A DNA stretch of 37,168 nt from Deltaproteobacteria bacterium. Lineage in GTDB: Bacteria > Myxococcota > SpSt-1050 > JACRCP01. Positions 14,797 to 23,979 of the stretch are shown here, in pieces (positions within the stretch are counted from its first letter, which is position 1; each line of letters opens with the position of its first letter). Location of the stretch: contig JACRCP010000343.1 of assembly GCA_016218965.1 (NCBI GenBank), positions 1 to 37,168 of the forward strand, given 5' to 3'. A model generated the notes under the pieces. It ran no database searches, was not told the origin of the DNA, and saw nothing but the letters and a program-made list of their open reading frames with translations. Position numbers and translations under genes: made by a program.

Positions 14797-17214
14797 ATGG
14801 CAGAGACGGTCCTGATTATCATGGCGTTGCTCGCCACGGGTTTTCTGGGGACCCGCGTCGCGCGGATTGTGCGGCTCCCGCACAGCGTATTCCTGGTGAT
14901 GACCGGCGTCGTCGCGGGGCTGGTCTTCCGCCACGCCGGCTGGGGCCAGATGGACCGTCTTGCCGCGCAGTTTCCTGACATCATTTTGTACGTGCTTCTG
15001 CCGCCGCTGGTATTCGAGTCGGCGTACAACCTGCCGCTTTCGGATCTCAAGAAGGATTTTGCCCCGATCGGCGCGCTCGCGGTGCTGGCCCTGATCACGT
15101 CCACGGCCGTCGTGGGCATCCTCATGCACCTGGCGCTGGGGCTCCCGCTCGTCCCCAGCCTGACGTTCGGCGCGTTGATCTCCGCCACCGACCCCGTGGC
15201 AGTCGTCGCGCTCTTCAGGGAAATCGGTGCGCCGAAGCGCCTCTCGACGATCGTCGAGGGGGAGAGTCTGTTAAACGACGGCACTGCGATAGTTCTCTTC
15301 CGGGTGCTGGTGGCCGCCGCGGCCGCGCCCGCTCTCGACGCCGGCCTCTTTGCGCGTGGGGCGATCGAGTTCGTCGAGGTGTCGCTTGGCGGGGTCGTGG
15401 TGGGCCTCGTGACCGCGTGGTTGATGGAGGTCCTGCTGAATGCAACGTCCCGCTCGACCTCGGCGCAGCTCGGGCTCACCGTCGCAGCCGCGTACGGAAG
15501 CTTCCTGATTGCCGACCACTTTCTGCACGTGAGCGGCGTCATATCGACGCTGACCGTGGGCCTCCACCTGGGGACGCGCGCCCGCCTGGAGCTTAACAAA
15601 GAGGCGCTCCACGGGATGCACCACATCTGGGAGTTCCTGTCGCTCGCCGCGAACACCCTGGTGTTTTTCGCCGTAGGCGTCACCGTCGACCCCGCCGTCA
15701 TGGCGGGGAGTCTCAAGTACATCCCGGCCACGGTCGCCATCGCGTACCTCGCGCGGGCGGTCTCGGTCTTCACGACGATCCCACCCGTAAACGCACTGCG
15801 CCTCGCAGCGCCGGTGGGATTCGCGTACCAGACAATCCTGCTCTGGGGCGGCCTGCGCGGCGGGCTGGCGCTAGGGTTGGTGCTCCTTTTGCCCGACGGC
15901 TTTCCCCACAAGCAGACGTTCCTGGCGGTCGCGACCGCGGTGGTGCTCTCGACGCTGTTCATCAACGCCCTCACCATTCGCGGGGTCATGCGCCTGCTGA
16001 AACTCGATCGGCTCGACCCCGACGACGAGCGTTTCTACGGAAGGACGATCCGTCTCCTGCGCGAGTCTTTGCTCGCCCCGATGGTGCGCGCGTCCGAAAC
16101 CGGCGGCATCTCCGGGGCGATCGTCGAGCACCACCGCGGCGCCGAGTCGGAGGGGCACGACGGCGGGGGAGAGAGGGACGTCCATTTCGCCGTCAACTCG
16201 TTTCTATTGACCGAACGCGGCTACTACGACGACAAAATCGAAGACGGCATCCTCTCCCGCAAGGCATACGTGCAACTTGTCGAGTCGGTCGCGGATCGGC
16301 TCGAGGCGTTCGATCGCCGCGGCATCGGGGGGCTCCGGGGCTGGCGCCTCGAGCGAAGGCACGAGTCTTATTGGGCGCGAATCATCTCTCGCCTGCTGCC
16401 TGCTGGGCACCATGCCCGCATCGCGCGCCTTACCGTCGGGCTCGAGGTCCTTTTGCACCGAAGGCTGGCGGTGGAAGAGGCGCTCAAGGGAGTGGATGAC
16501 CCGGAGGTCAAGGCGATCGGGAAGGAGGAACTTTCGAGGACGATCGCACAGCTTTCGGACTTTCATCGCATGTATCCCGACCACGCCACCGCGGTGCAGT
16601 CGCTGTTCCTGGCAAACACGATGAACGCCGGCGCCGAAAAGGCCGCCCAACGTCTGTTTGACGCGGGGATCATCAGCGCGGCAGTATGTGCCCGGGCGCG
16701 CGAGCACATCGAGGCCGGGCACGATCGCGCGGTCGAGGAGGCGCGTGCATACCTCAATCCCACGACGCTCCACCTGCTTTCGCGCGTGCCGCTTTTTTTG
16801 CGCCTGCCCGGCGCCGTCCGTGAGCGGCTCGCCGCCAATGCGCGCCGCGTGCCGGCCGACCCCGGCAGGCCGGTGGTTTCCGAGGGCGAACCGGGGAGTT
16901 CATTCTTTCTGGTGACGGCTGGGGTCATCGAGGTGTCCGGAAGCCGCCTTCGGGAAGCCGAACACAAACCGCGCCTTTTTGCCGGCGATTTTTTCGGCGA
17001 GCTGTCGCTTTTGTTCGGAAGCCCCAGGAACGCCACCGTGACACCAGTTGTCGCGTCGGAGCTTCTCGAGATCGACCGGCACGGCTTCGACGACATGACC
17101 AGGGAGCATCCCGAGATCGTCGCCGAGATCCGCGCAACAGCCGCAAAGCGCGTGGCCGAAGACAACCTGCCCCCACCCCCTCCGCCGATTGACTTTTGCC
17201 CGAGGGCCTCATAG
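14797..17214 (+). CDS. CPA1-type Na+/H+ antiporter with fused C-terminal cyclic nucleotide-binding domain
   Basis: 805 residues. The membrane part (about 1-410) has roughly a dozen hydrophobic segments and the NhaP/SOS1 signatures TDPVAVVALF (D132) and GESLLNDG (N160-D161), which supply the ion-binding acid. A helical cytoplasmic region follows (about 430-670). The C-terminal cNMP-binding domain (about 680-790) shows the phosphate cassette FGELSLLFGSPRNATV with intact Glu and Arg. Plant SOS1 and some bacterial homologues share this layout. It likely exchanges Na+ (or K+) for H+ under nucleotide control; ion choice is not readable. The start is ATG 14797, chosen because MAETVLIIMALLATGF begins the first membrane segment. 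dapF begins 36 bases after its stop. Confidence 0.92.
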   Translation: MAETVLIIMALLATGFLGTRVARIVRLPHSVFLVMTGVVAGLVFRHAGWGQMDRLAAQFPDIILYVLLPPLVFESAYNLPLSDLKKDFAPIGALAVLALITSTAVVGILMHLALGLPLVPSLTFGALISATDPVAVVALFREIGAPKRLSTIVEGESLLNDGTAIVLFRVLVAAAAAPALDAGLFARGAIEFVEVSLGGVVVGLVTAWLMEVLLNATSRSTSAQLGLTVAAAYGSFLIADHFLHVSGVISTLTVGLHLGTRARLELNKEALHGMHHIWEFLSLAANTLVFFAVGVTVDPAVMAGSLKYIPATVAIAYLARAVSVFTTIPPVNALRLAAPVGFAYQTILLWGGLRGGLALGLVLLLPDGFPHKQTFLAVATAVVLSTLFINALTIRGVMRLLKLDRLDPDDERFYGRTIRLLRESLLAPMVRASETGGISGAIVEHHRGAESEGHDGGGERDVHFAVNSFLLTERGYYDDKIEDGILSRKAYVQLVESVADRLEAFDRRGIGGLRGWRLERRHESYWARIISRLLPAGHHARIARLTVGLEVLLHRRLAVEEALKGVDDPEVKAIGKEELSRTIAQLSDFHRMYPDHATAVQSLFLANTMNAGAEKAAQRLFDAGIISAAVCARAREHIEAGHDRAVEEARAYLNPTTLHLLSRVPLFLRLPGAVRERLAANARRVPADPGRPVVSEGEPGSSFFLVTAGVIEVSGSRLREAEHKPRLFAGDFFGELSLLFGSPRNATVTPVVASELLEIDRHGFDDMTREHPEIVAEIRATAAKRVAEDNLPPPPPPIDFCPRAS

Positions 17215-17250
17215 GGTTGTGCCTGCCTGCGCCAGACGAAAGGCGGCGCC

Positions 17251-18174
17251 GTGACGGGGCTTGCGTTCAAGAAATACCACGGTCTCGGGAACGACTTCGT
17301 CGTCATCGACGCCCTCTCGGGCGGGCGGCGGATTTCCCCCGCCGGGGCCGCGGCCATATGCGACCGGCATTCCGGTGCGGGCGGGGACGGGGTGTTGACC
17401 CTCCTCCCGTCGCGGCGCGCGTCTTTCAGGATGCACATCTTCAACGCCGACGGCTCGGTCCCCGAGATGTGCGGCAACGGCATCCGTTGCGCGGTCAAGC
17501 ACGCCGCCGAGCAGGGGCGGGCGAAACCGCGCATGATGGGACCGAGGGCCCGGAGTTTCTTCCAAGCCATGGGGTTTGATTCGCACCGCGCATCGTCGTT
17601 TCGAGTGTACGATGTGGAGACCGGGCGCGGGGTCCTCTCGTGCGCGGCCGAGATCCAGGGCGGCGCTGTCGCCTCAGTGGCGGTGGACATGGGTGCGCCC
17701 ATTCTCGACCGCCCTGGGATTCCCATGCGCGGGCGCGGGGTGTTCGTGGAGCGGACGGTCCGCGCGAACGGCCGCAAGTTCACGGGCACCGCGGTGAGCA
17801 TGGGGAACCCGCACCTCGTGCTTTTCCACCGCGACGATATCGACGACGCCCGCGCGTACGGCCCTGCGCTGGAGACCTCCCCGTTGTTCCCCAGGAAAAC
17901 GAACGTCGAGTTCGCGCGCGCCATGTCGTCGCGCGAGATTCGAGCCGTGGTTTGGGAGCGGGGCGTCGGAATCACGCAGGCCTGCGGCACCGGCGCCTGC
18001 GCCACGGCGGTAGCCTTCGCGATTGCCGGCAAGGTCCCGTTCGGCCGCGAGGTGACGGTCCGCCTCCCCGGCGGGTCTCTTGGTGTCGTCGTGCGCGAGG
18101 ACCTCGCCGCCGTCTACATGAAAGGCCCGGCGGCCCACATCTTCGACGGCACGCTTGCCGAACAACGGCGGTGA
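17251..18174 (+). CDS. dapF: diaminopimelate epimerase
   Basis: A cytoplasmic enzyme of 307 residues interconverting LL- and meso-diaminopimelate for lysine and peptidoglycan synthesis. It begins with the family start FKKYHGLGNDFVV. Both catalytic cysteines are present: C74 in EMCGNGIRC and C245 in QACGTGACAT. It is some 30 residues longer than the usual 275; the extra sequence lies after C74, around residues 90-112. The start is GTG 17251, behind AAAGGCGG. Its TGA overlaps the ATG of the next antiporter gene (TGATG), so the two are translationally coupled, an unusual neighbourhood for dapF. Confidence 0.95.
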   Translation: MTGLAFKKYHGLGNDFVVIDALSGGRRISPAGAAAICDRHSGAGGDGVLTLLPSRRASFRMHIFNADGSVPEMCGNGIRCAVKHAAEQGRAKPRMMGPRARSFFQAMGFDSHRASSFRVYDVETGRGVLSCAAEIQGGAVASVAVDMGAPILDRPGIPMRGRGVFVERTVRANGRKFTGTAVSMGNPHLVLFHRDDIDDARAYGPALETSPLFPRKTNVEFARAMSSREIRAVVWERGVGITQACGTGACATAVAFAIAGKVPFGREVTVRLPGGSLGVVVREDLAAVYMKGPAAHIFDGTLAEQRR

Positions 18175-20180
18175 TGGCGCCCTACCTTCGCGATTTTCTC
18201 GTCATCGCCGCCGCGGGGCTGGCCGTGGCGGTGGTGCTTCGGCGCCTTCGCCTGCCGGTCGTGGCGGGACTGGTGGCCGCCGGGGCGATTGCGGGGCCGC
18301 GTGGGCTGGGTCTTGTCCCCGAGTCGGCCCATCTCGAGCTGCTCGCCGAGACGGGCGTCGTCCTTCTGCTCTTCACCATCGGCCTTGAGTTCTCGCTCCC
18401 GCGCCTCCGGCGCATCGGAAGCCTTGTCGCCGCCGGCGGCACCCTGCAGGTGGGACTTACCATCGCGCTCGTGGCGGGTCTGTCGATGCTCGCCGGGGGC
18501 GGCGCGACGCGGGGCGTGTTCCTCGGATTCGTCATTGCGCTTTCGAGCACCGCGGTCGTCTTGCGGATCCTTCAGGAACGCGACGAGGTCGACGCGCCGC
18601 ACGGGCGGTTCATCGTGGGCGCGCTCCTGTTTCAGGACCTGTGCGTCGTGCCGATGATGCTCATGATCCCCATGCTCGCGGGTACGCAGGACGGCGGGAT
18701 CGCCGGGCCGCTCTCCCTCGCGCTCGTCAAGGCGGTTGCCCTGGTCGCCGTGACGCTCGCCGCCGCGCGGTATCTGGTCCCGCGCCTCTTTGACGTAATC
18801 GACCGCACGCGGAGCCGCGAGCTTTTTGTGCTTTCGGTGCTGATAGTGGGCATGGGCACGGCTTTCCTGACCTCGCTCTCGGGGCTCTCCCTTGCGCTCG
18901 GCGCCTTTCTCGGCGGGCTGATGCTCGCCGAGTCGGCGTACGCGCGCCGCGCGTTCGGCGAGGTCCTGCCGCTTAGGGACGCGTTCACGAGCCTTTTCTT
19001 CATTTCGCTGGGCATGATGTTTGACCTGCGCGCGCTGGCATCGCGGCCCGCGGCTGCCGCCGCGGCCGTCGCGCTGATTCTGGGCGGCAAGTGGGTCGTG
19101 GCCTCGCTCTCGGCGCTCGCGATGCGCTTTCCGCTTCGCACCGCGGTGGTCGCCGGGGCGTGGCTGGCGCAGTTCGGCGAGTTCGGGTTCGTGCTTCTTC
19201 GCGAGGGGAACAAGGCCGGCCTCGTGGACGGGACCGAAGCGGCGCTCATCATCTCGGCGGGGGTTCTGACGATCTTCGTCACGCCGCTTGTCGGACGGCT
19301 GGGGCCTGCCGCCGCCGCGGGCGCGGCGATACTCCGCCCGCTCGAGCGCCTTCTCGGGGTGCGCGGGATGGACGAGCCGGCACCGGCACACGCGACGTTG
19401 AGCGGCCACGTCGTGGTCGTCGGCTACGGCGTCGCCGGCAGGGTTGTGGCCCGGGCGCTCAAGGATTCCGGCGTCCCGTACATCGTGATCGAGATGAACG
19501 CGGACTCCGTCCGCGCCGCGCAGGAGGCAGGCGAACCGGCCTACTATGGCGACATCTGCTCGGAGGAGACGATGCGGCACGCCGGCGTCGCGCGCGCCCG
19601 GGCGCTTGTCATGCTGATCAACGACCCGCGCGCCGCCGAGCGGGCGATAGACACCGCGCGGCGTCACGCGCCCGCGACGACCCTGCTCGTCCGCACACGA
19701 TATCTCGCCACCGCGCCCCTGCTCGCTCGTCTGGGAGCGGCCGATGCCGTCGTCGACGAGGTCGAGGCCGGCCTCGAAATGCTCGCCCGAGTCCTGCAAC
19801 TGACGGGTACACCCCGCAACGCCATCATGGACCGTGTGCGCGACGCGCGTGACGCGACGCTCGATTCTGCGCGCGCCTCCACAGTGCCGCGGCGGAGGCT
19901 GGGCGACGTCGCGGACCTCGTGGATCTGAAGATCGAAACAATCGCCGTCCGGGAGGGCGCCCACGCCGCCGGCCGCTCCCTTGCCGGGATGACCCTGCGA
20001 TCGAGGACCGGCGCGCTGGTCGTCGCCATCAAGCGCGGCGGCGCGCTCCTTGACCACCCGGACCCCTCCGCCCCGCTCGCCGCAGGCGACCTTTTGTACC
20101 TCGTAGGCTCGGGCGAGGCGCTCCGGCGCGCGTGCCGGGTGGTCGAAACGGGAGCGCTCGAAACCACGCTCGAGACCTGA
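18174..20180 (+). CDS. KefB-like CPA2 cation:proton antiporter with TrkA-N and TrkA-C domains
   Basis: 668 residues. About 12 membrane segments (1-390) carry the CPA2 features LLFTIGLEFSL and LGAFLGGLMLAES. A TrkA-N Rossmann domain (about 405-530) begins HVVVVGYGVAGR (G417), an intact dinucleotide loop. A TrkA-C domain closes the protein (about 580-668). KefB/KefC and KhtU relatives exchange K+ for H+ and are gated by nucleotides or glutathione adducts. I see no KefC-specific glutathione site. ATG 18174 overlaps the dapF stop. With the channel and the CPA1 antiporter, it completes a cluster controlling monovalent cations and pH. Confidence 0.92.
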   Translation: MAPYLRDFLVIAAAGLAVAVVLRRLRLPVVAGLVAAGAIAGPRGLGLVPESAHLELLAETGVVLLLFTIGLEFSLPRLRRIGSLVAAGGTLQVGLTIALVAGLSMLAGGGATRGVFLGFVIALSSTAVVLRILQERDEVDAPHGRFIVGALLFQDLCVVPMMLMIPMLAGTQDGGIAGPLSLALVKAVALVAVTLAAARYLVPRLFDVIDRTRSRELFVLSVLIVGMGTAFLTSLSGLSLALGAFLGGLMLAESAYARRAFGEVLPLRDAFTSLFFISLGMMFDLRALASRPAAAAAAVALILGGKWVVASLSALAMRFPLRTAVVAGAWLAQFGEFGFVLLREGNKAGLVDGTEAALIISAGVLTIFVTPLVGRLGPAAAAGAAILRPLERLLGVRGMDEPAPAHATLSGHVVVVGYGVAGRVVARALKDSGVPYIVIEMNADSVRAAQEAGEPAYYGDICSEETMRHAGVARARALVMLINDPRAAERAIDTARRHAPATTLLVRTRYLATAPLLARLGAADAVVDEVEAGLEMLARVLQLTGTPRNAIMDRVRDARDATLDSARASTVPRRRLGDVADLVDLKIETIAVREGAHAAGRSLAGMTLRSRTGALVVAIKRGGALLDHPDPSAPLAAGDLLYLVGSGEALRRACRVVETGALETTLET

Positions 20181-20185
20181 AGCGG

Positions 20186-20215
20186 TTGACGCCAACGCAC
20201 GTCGGGGCGTAACAT
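20186..20215 (+). promoter_or_regulatory. candidate promoter for the hydrolase-like surface protein
   Basis: TTGACG (20186-20191), 18 bases, TAACAT (20210-20215). Transcription would begin near 20222, leaving about 23 bases that include GAAAGGG before GTG 20245. Confidence 0.35.
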
Positions 20216-20244
20216 TGGTTCAGCGAAAACGCGAAAGGGTTGAA

Positions 20245-21822
20245 GTGGGTCTTTCGCCGCGCACTCTGGTTCCAGTCGCCGCCGCGTGCATCGCGGCGCT
20301 CGCCGCAATCTCTTGCGGCGAAGCGACCGAGGACGTTTTGGCCGTCGAAGTCGGTCACGGCGCGGACGCCACCTTCGACGCCGGCGGGTCCGACGCTTCG
20401 GACCGGTCCGACCTGTCCGAACCGTCCGATGTCGGTCTTGACGACGCGGGAGAAAATGACGCTGGATCCCCCTTCGCGGATGCCGCCGCCGCGGACGCTC
20501 CGGCGGCCGACGACGCGTCTGGCCTCACAGACGTGTCCGACGCATCCGACTGGCCCGACGCCGGCATTCCAGACGCATCCCGGCCCGACACCGGGCCTGA
20601 TGACGCCGGGCCTGCCGACGCCGGTCAGGCCGACACATTCTGCCGCTCGTGGAACGACTGCGCTGGCGACAAGGTCTGCGACTTTTCGCTGGGGCGCTGC
20701 GAACAGCGCGACGTGAAGCCGGCCGACGCCCCCGCCATCTACAACTTCAAGCCGCCCGCGGGCGGGGCAAAGGACGTCCTCGTCATTGACGGCGGCCGTT
20801 TCTACAAGAGCCTTCTGGGGATGTTCCAGGTCAAGGCGAAGATCGGGAGCGTGTCCAAGTCGACCGCAGGCGTGGACGAAAACCGGATCCTCGTCCACGT
20901 GGCGGCCGGAGACACCGGGGTGGTTTCGATCACGGCCGAGGGCGGGCAGACCGTCGCCGGGAACAAGTTCGTCCCGGCGCCCGACGGGATCATTCCCTGC
21001 GACGGGAAGACTCCCGAAGCGTCCGGTTCGCCCGGTCTTTCGCTTTCGGACTCGGGGCCGTACGCCGCCGGGTACGTCGACGACCCGCTCGCGAACATCC
21101 GGATCCACTACCCGTCCGAGTGCGGCTCTTTGCGCAGGCCGCCGGTCAAGGGCACGTGGCCGCTCGTCACACTCCTTCACGGAAACGGCGCCGGGTATCT
21201 CAACTACGAGTACCTCGGCCAATTCCTCGCGACATGGGGATTTGTAACGGTGATGCCCGAGGAGGCCGAGGAGTCCGGTAACGTCAAGCTCCAGCAGTTC
21301 GTCCTGGGCTTTTTCGACAAGGACCTGGGCGCGATCGCTCCGGTCCTCTCCGGCCTAAAAACGATGGACAAGATCGCCCACGTGGGCCACTCGCGCGGGA
21401 CCGGCAGGCTCGAGGACATCACGCACACCGGCGTGTTCTCAACGAATACCGTGGCCTCGGTGTTTCTGGGACCCGTCGACAATGGCATGGAAGTCCCGTC
21501 GGGGATGTTCATGGTCTTCCACGCAACGGGCGACGGGCAGTCAACCGAGGGGAAGGCCGACGAGACGTTCAACCGCCAATTGCCCCCGAAGTGGAAGGTC
21601 GTCATCAACGGCGGGAACCACAGCCTGTATTCGGACCACAAGGTTTGGCTCGGGCCGCTCTCGGACGAGCTCCCGACGATCACGCGCACCCAGCAGTTCA
21701 GGATAGTCACGTCGTTCGTGCTCCCGCTCTTCGAGCGCGCTTTTGGCGTGACCGAGCACTTCCCCTCGCAACTCGACAACCCTCCGCAGTCGGCGGAGTA
21801 CTCGGTGAAGATGCAGAAGTAG
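20245..21822 (+). CDS. exported lipoprotein with IPT-like domain and alpha/beta hydrolase domain
   Basis: 525 residues. A signal peptide ends AALAAISC, a likely lipobox. A spacer rich in SD, DAG and PDA repeats (about 30-130) and a CRSWNDC module follow. The next segment (about 155-250) looks like an IPT/TIG sheet domain. The C-terminal half is an alpha/beta hydrolase of the dienelactone hydrolase/chlorophyllase type, with oxyanion motif LLHGNG, nucleophile S383 in GHSRG, likely acid D430 in TGDGQ and base H459 in GGNHS. The triad looks intact, so esterase activity outside the cell is probable; the substrate is unknown. The start is GTG 20245 behind GAAAGGG; a TTG at 20215 overlaps the putative -10 box. 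Confidence 0.82.
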   Translation: MGLSPRTLVPVAAACIAALAAISCGEATEDVLAVEVGHGADATFDAGGSDASDRSDLSEPSDVGLDDAGENDAGSPFADAAAADAPAADDASGLTDVSDASDWPDAGIPDASRPDTGPDDAGPADAGQADTFCRSWNDCAGDKVCDFSLGRCEQRDVKPADAPAIYNFKPPAGGAKDVLVIDGGRFYKSLLGMFQVKAKIGSVSKSTAGVDENRILVHVAAGDTGVVSITAEGGQTVAGNKFVPAPDGIIPCDGKTPEASGSPGLSLSDSGPYAAGYVDDPLANIRIHYPSECGSLRRPPVKGTWPLVTLLHGNGAGYLNYEYLGQFLATWGFVTVMPEEAEESGNVKLQQFVLGFFDKDLGAIAPVLSGLKTMDKIAHVGHSRGTGRLEDITHTGVFSTNTVASVFLGPVDNGMEVPSGMFMVFHATGDGQSTEGKADETFNRQLPPKWKVVINGGNHSLYSDHKVWLGPLSDELPTITRTQQFRIVTSFVLPLFERAFGVTEHFPSQLDNPPQSAEYSVKMQK

Positions 21823-21900
21823 TTCGCGGGCGTCTTGGAGCGCGGTGGCGCGCCGTCGCCGGAGGCTATGGCGCGTCGGGACTTGACACCGCCTTGAATT

Positions 21901-21920
21901 CGCGGCGGCTTGACGCCGCG
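21901..21920. other. GC-rich stem-loop between two surface protein genes
   Basis: CGCGGCG and CGCCGCG form a perfect 7-bp stem with a 6-base loop. There is no following T-run, so it is not a classical intrinsic terminator. It ends 23 bases before the next start codon and could affect translation of that gene. Confidence 0.45.
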
Positions 21921-21943
21921 TGCGCGGTCCGGATGGAGGGACG

Positions 21944-23818
21944 ATGAAACGTTTCGGAATACTCGCGGCCTGCTCGATTTCGTTCTGCCTCGCCTGCGGC
22001 GGGGGCGACCTCAGCGGCGGCGATACGTCAGGCGCGGCGGATTCGGGCGAAACGGCCGACAAGGGATCCGACCACGACGCCGGCCGCGTCGTGGACTGCG
22101 AAGCGTGGCGCGATGGACAGGCGGCGGAACTCAGCGCACTGGCAGATGGCTTCAAGACGTGCAAGGCGGACACCGATTGCAGTGCCGTCAAGACGGGAAC
22201 TGAGTGTCTCGGCGGCTGGACAACGGCTATCCGTGCAGACAAGACGGCTGATTTCGAAAAGGCCAAGGACGCCATCGCCGACAAGTGGTGCGTCCAGCCG
22301 TACCTCAACGGGTGCGAGTACAGACCCGAGTCCGGTTTGAGCAAGGGCCGGCTGTATTGCGCCAACGGCGGTTGCGAGATGGACGACATCCCGTTACAGC
22401 CGGACGGCGGGACCGACGACGGAGGACCGGTGACCGGCGACAGCGGGGAAACGGACGGCAGCGGTGCCGCCGACACCGGACAAGGCCTGGACGCCTCAGA
22501 TCCATCCGACGCGTCCGACGTGTCCCTCCCGCCCGATGCCGGTCTTCATGATGCCGGCGTTGACGCCGGAACACAGCCGGCGAAAGGCACCGCCGACGAC
22601 CCGCTTTCGCTTTGCGGAAGCCCCGTGGACTCGCCTCTGCCGCTCCCGTTTTCGTGCACCGACGCGCGCGACACCAAAAACGCCGTCTCGGACGAGTTCG
22701 ACACTTACCCGCCGAACACCGTCAACGAATCGGGTCCCGAGTTCATCTACGCTTTCACCGTGGACCGCGAGGTACGCCTCGGCGCCAACATCGACTCGCC
22801 GGAGCCTTCGGGGACCGATATCGACATCCACCTCTTGAGCGCCATTCGCCCGCCGGTCCTCATCGACCGCGACAACCTCGGCCTCTACGCGGTGCTCGCG
22901 CCCGGAAAATACTTTTTGAGCCTCGACACGTACGTGAACAGCAGCGGCACCCAGCTCAGAGGCCCGTACACGCTGCGCGTCTCGGCGCGGGCAAAGGACA
23001 CCGGTGCCTCTCAGTACTTCAACGACTACGTCCTTGCGGCCGTGGACTATCTCTACGCGAACTACCGCCTGCTCGGGTACGCCGACAAGGTCTTGACACA
23101 CGACATCCAGTACGGCCCGTACGGGATCATACCCATGACCGGCGGCGGGAAGTGCATGTGCGTCTCGGCGGCGATGGAGACCATCCTTACCGCTATGCAT
23201 CTCTACGCCGAAGGGACGGACGATCAGACCGTCTGGGACTTCCTTCCCAAGCGGAGCTGGGAGTACCTTGCGGCCACCGACATCAAGGCACACATCTGGG
23301 TGAACTCGGACCTCGATTCCTACGGGACCGCCGATGCCCTTTCGCACTTCGGGATGGGCGAGAACGTCCCGTTCGAGGAGCTCATGCCCGGCTCGTTCAT
23401 AAACGTCAACCGGACGACGGGCACCGGGCATGCGGTCGTCTTCCTGTCCTTCATTGACGAAACCGGTGCCGAGTACACGACGTGGAACGCAAACGTCATC
23501 GGCTTCAGGTACTTCTCATCTCAGGGCGGCGCGGACCCCGGCGACGGCGGCCTCGACTACCGCTACGCCATCTTCGCAACCGACGAGTACGAGGCAAACG
23601 GCTATCCGCCGATGCCCGGAAAGCGCGACACGCACATCATCAAAAGCGACAACCAGCACATCCTGAACACGGGGATGATGTTCCACCCCGAGAACTGGCT
23701 CCCCGTCGGCCCGCGCGCGATCGCCAAGCTCCCCGGCGGCCATACCGATTTCGGCCCGCAGGTTTCATTTTTTGACCCCGTCTTCTTCGACGGCGTCACG
23801 GCGGACGACGGTCGGTGA
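21944..23818 (+). CDS. exported lipoprotein-like protein with PPC-like and cysteine peptidase-like domains
   Basis: 624 residues. The hydrophobic signal ends CLACGGG. An Asp/Gly/Ser linker surrounds a small cysteine-containing domain (about 45-150). A beta-rich PPC-like domain follows (about 260-345, ending GPYTLRVS). The C-terminal domain (about 355-560) has C404 in GGGKCMC at the head of a helix and H496 in TGTGHAVVF at a strand start, the arrangement of papain-fold peptidases and amidases, followed by a WNAN segment that could supply the third residue. I could not assign a named peptidase family. The start is ATG 21944 behind GGAGGG; an upstream in-frame start at 21920 is less likely. Confidence 0.78.
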   Translation: MKRFGILAACSISFCLACGGGDLSGGDTSGAADSGETADKGSDHDAGRVVDCEAWRDGQAAELSALADGFKTCKADTDCSAVKTGTECLGGWTTAIRADKTADFEKAKDAIADKWCVQPYLNGCEYRPESGLSKGRLYCANGGCEMDDIPLQPDGGTDDGGPVTGDSGETDGSGAADTGQGLDASDPSDASDVSLPPDAGLHDAGVDAGTQPAKGTADDPLSLCGSPVDSPLPLPFSCTDARDTKNAVSDEFDTYPPNTVNESGPEFIYAFTVDREVRLGANIDSPEPSGTDIDIHLLSAIRPPVLIDRDNLGLYAVLAPGKYFLSLDTYVNSSGTQLRGPYTLRVSARAKDTGASQYFNDYVLAAVDYLYANYRLLGYADKVLTHDIQYGPYGIIPMTGGGKCMCVSAAMETILTAMHLYAEGTDDQTVWDFLPKRSWEYLAATDIKAHIWVNSDLDSYGTADALSHFGMGENVPFEELMPGSFINVNRTTGTGHAVVFLSFIDETGAEYTTWNANVIGFRYFSSQGGADPGDGGLDYRYAIFATDEYEANGYPPMPGKRDTHIIKSDNQHILNTGMMFHPENWLPVGPRAIAKLPGGHTDFGPQVSFFDPVFFDGVTADDGR

Positions 23819-23885
23819 GAAGACGCCTGTTGCTGGAGTGTGCGTTACGCAAACCCCGGGTGGCGTGCCGTCCGGATTCACCCTT

Positions 23886-23968
23886 CGTAGTACTACGGAG
23901 AACGGGCGCGACCAGGGAGCAAGACGGGCGGCCCCGGGCGTCACCGGCCCTCGAAGTTCGAATTCGAG
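23886..23968. terminator. two hairpins between convergent genes, possible bidirectional terminator
   Basis: Between stops at 23818 (plus) and 23980 (minus) lie a perfect 12-base palindrome CGTAGTACTACG (23886-23897, extendable with one wobble pair) and a stem CTCGAA/TTCGAG (23950-23955 with 23963-23968) that may be enlarged by flanking GGGCG/CGCCC. No T-run follows either, so termination is tentative. Confidence 0.35.
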
Positions 23969-23979
23969 CCCGCGCCCGT

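Noticed and set aside
18114..20195. A 693-codon open frame antisense to the KefB-like antiporter
   Set aside because: Its translation is rich in Arg, Gly, His and Asp without domains. It is the mirror of a gene with clear membrane and TrkA motifs, as expected in GC-rich DNA.
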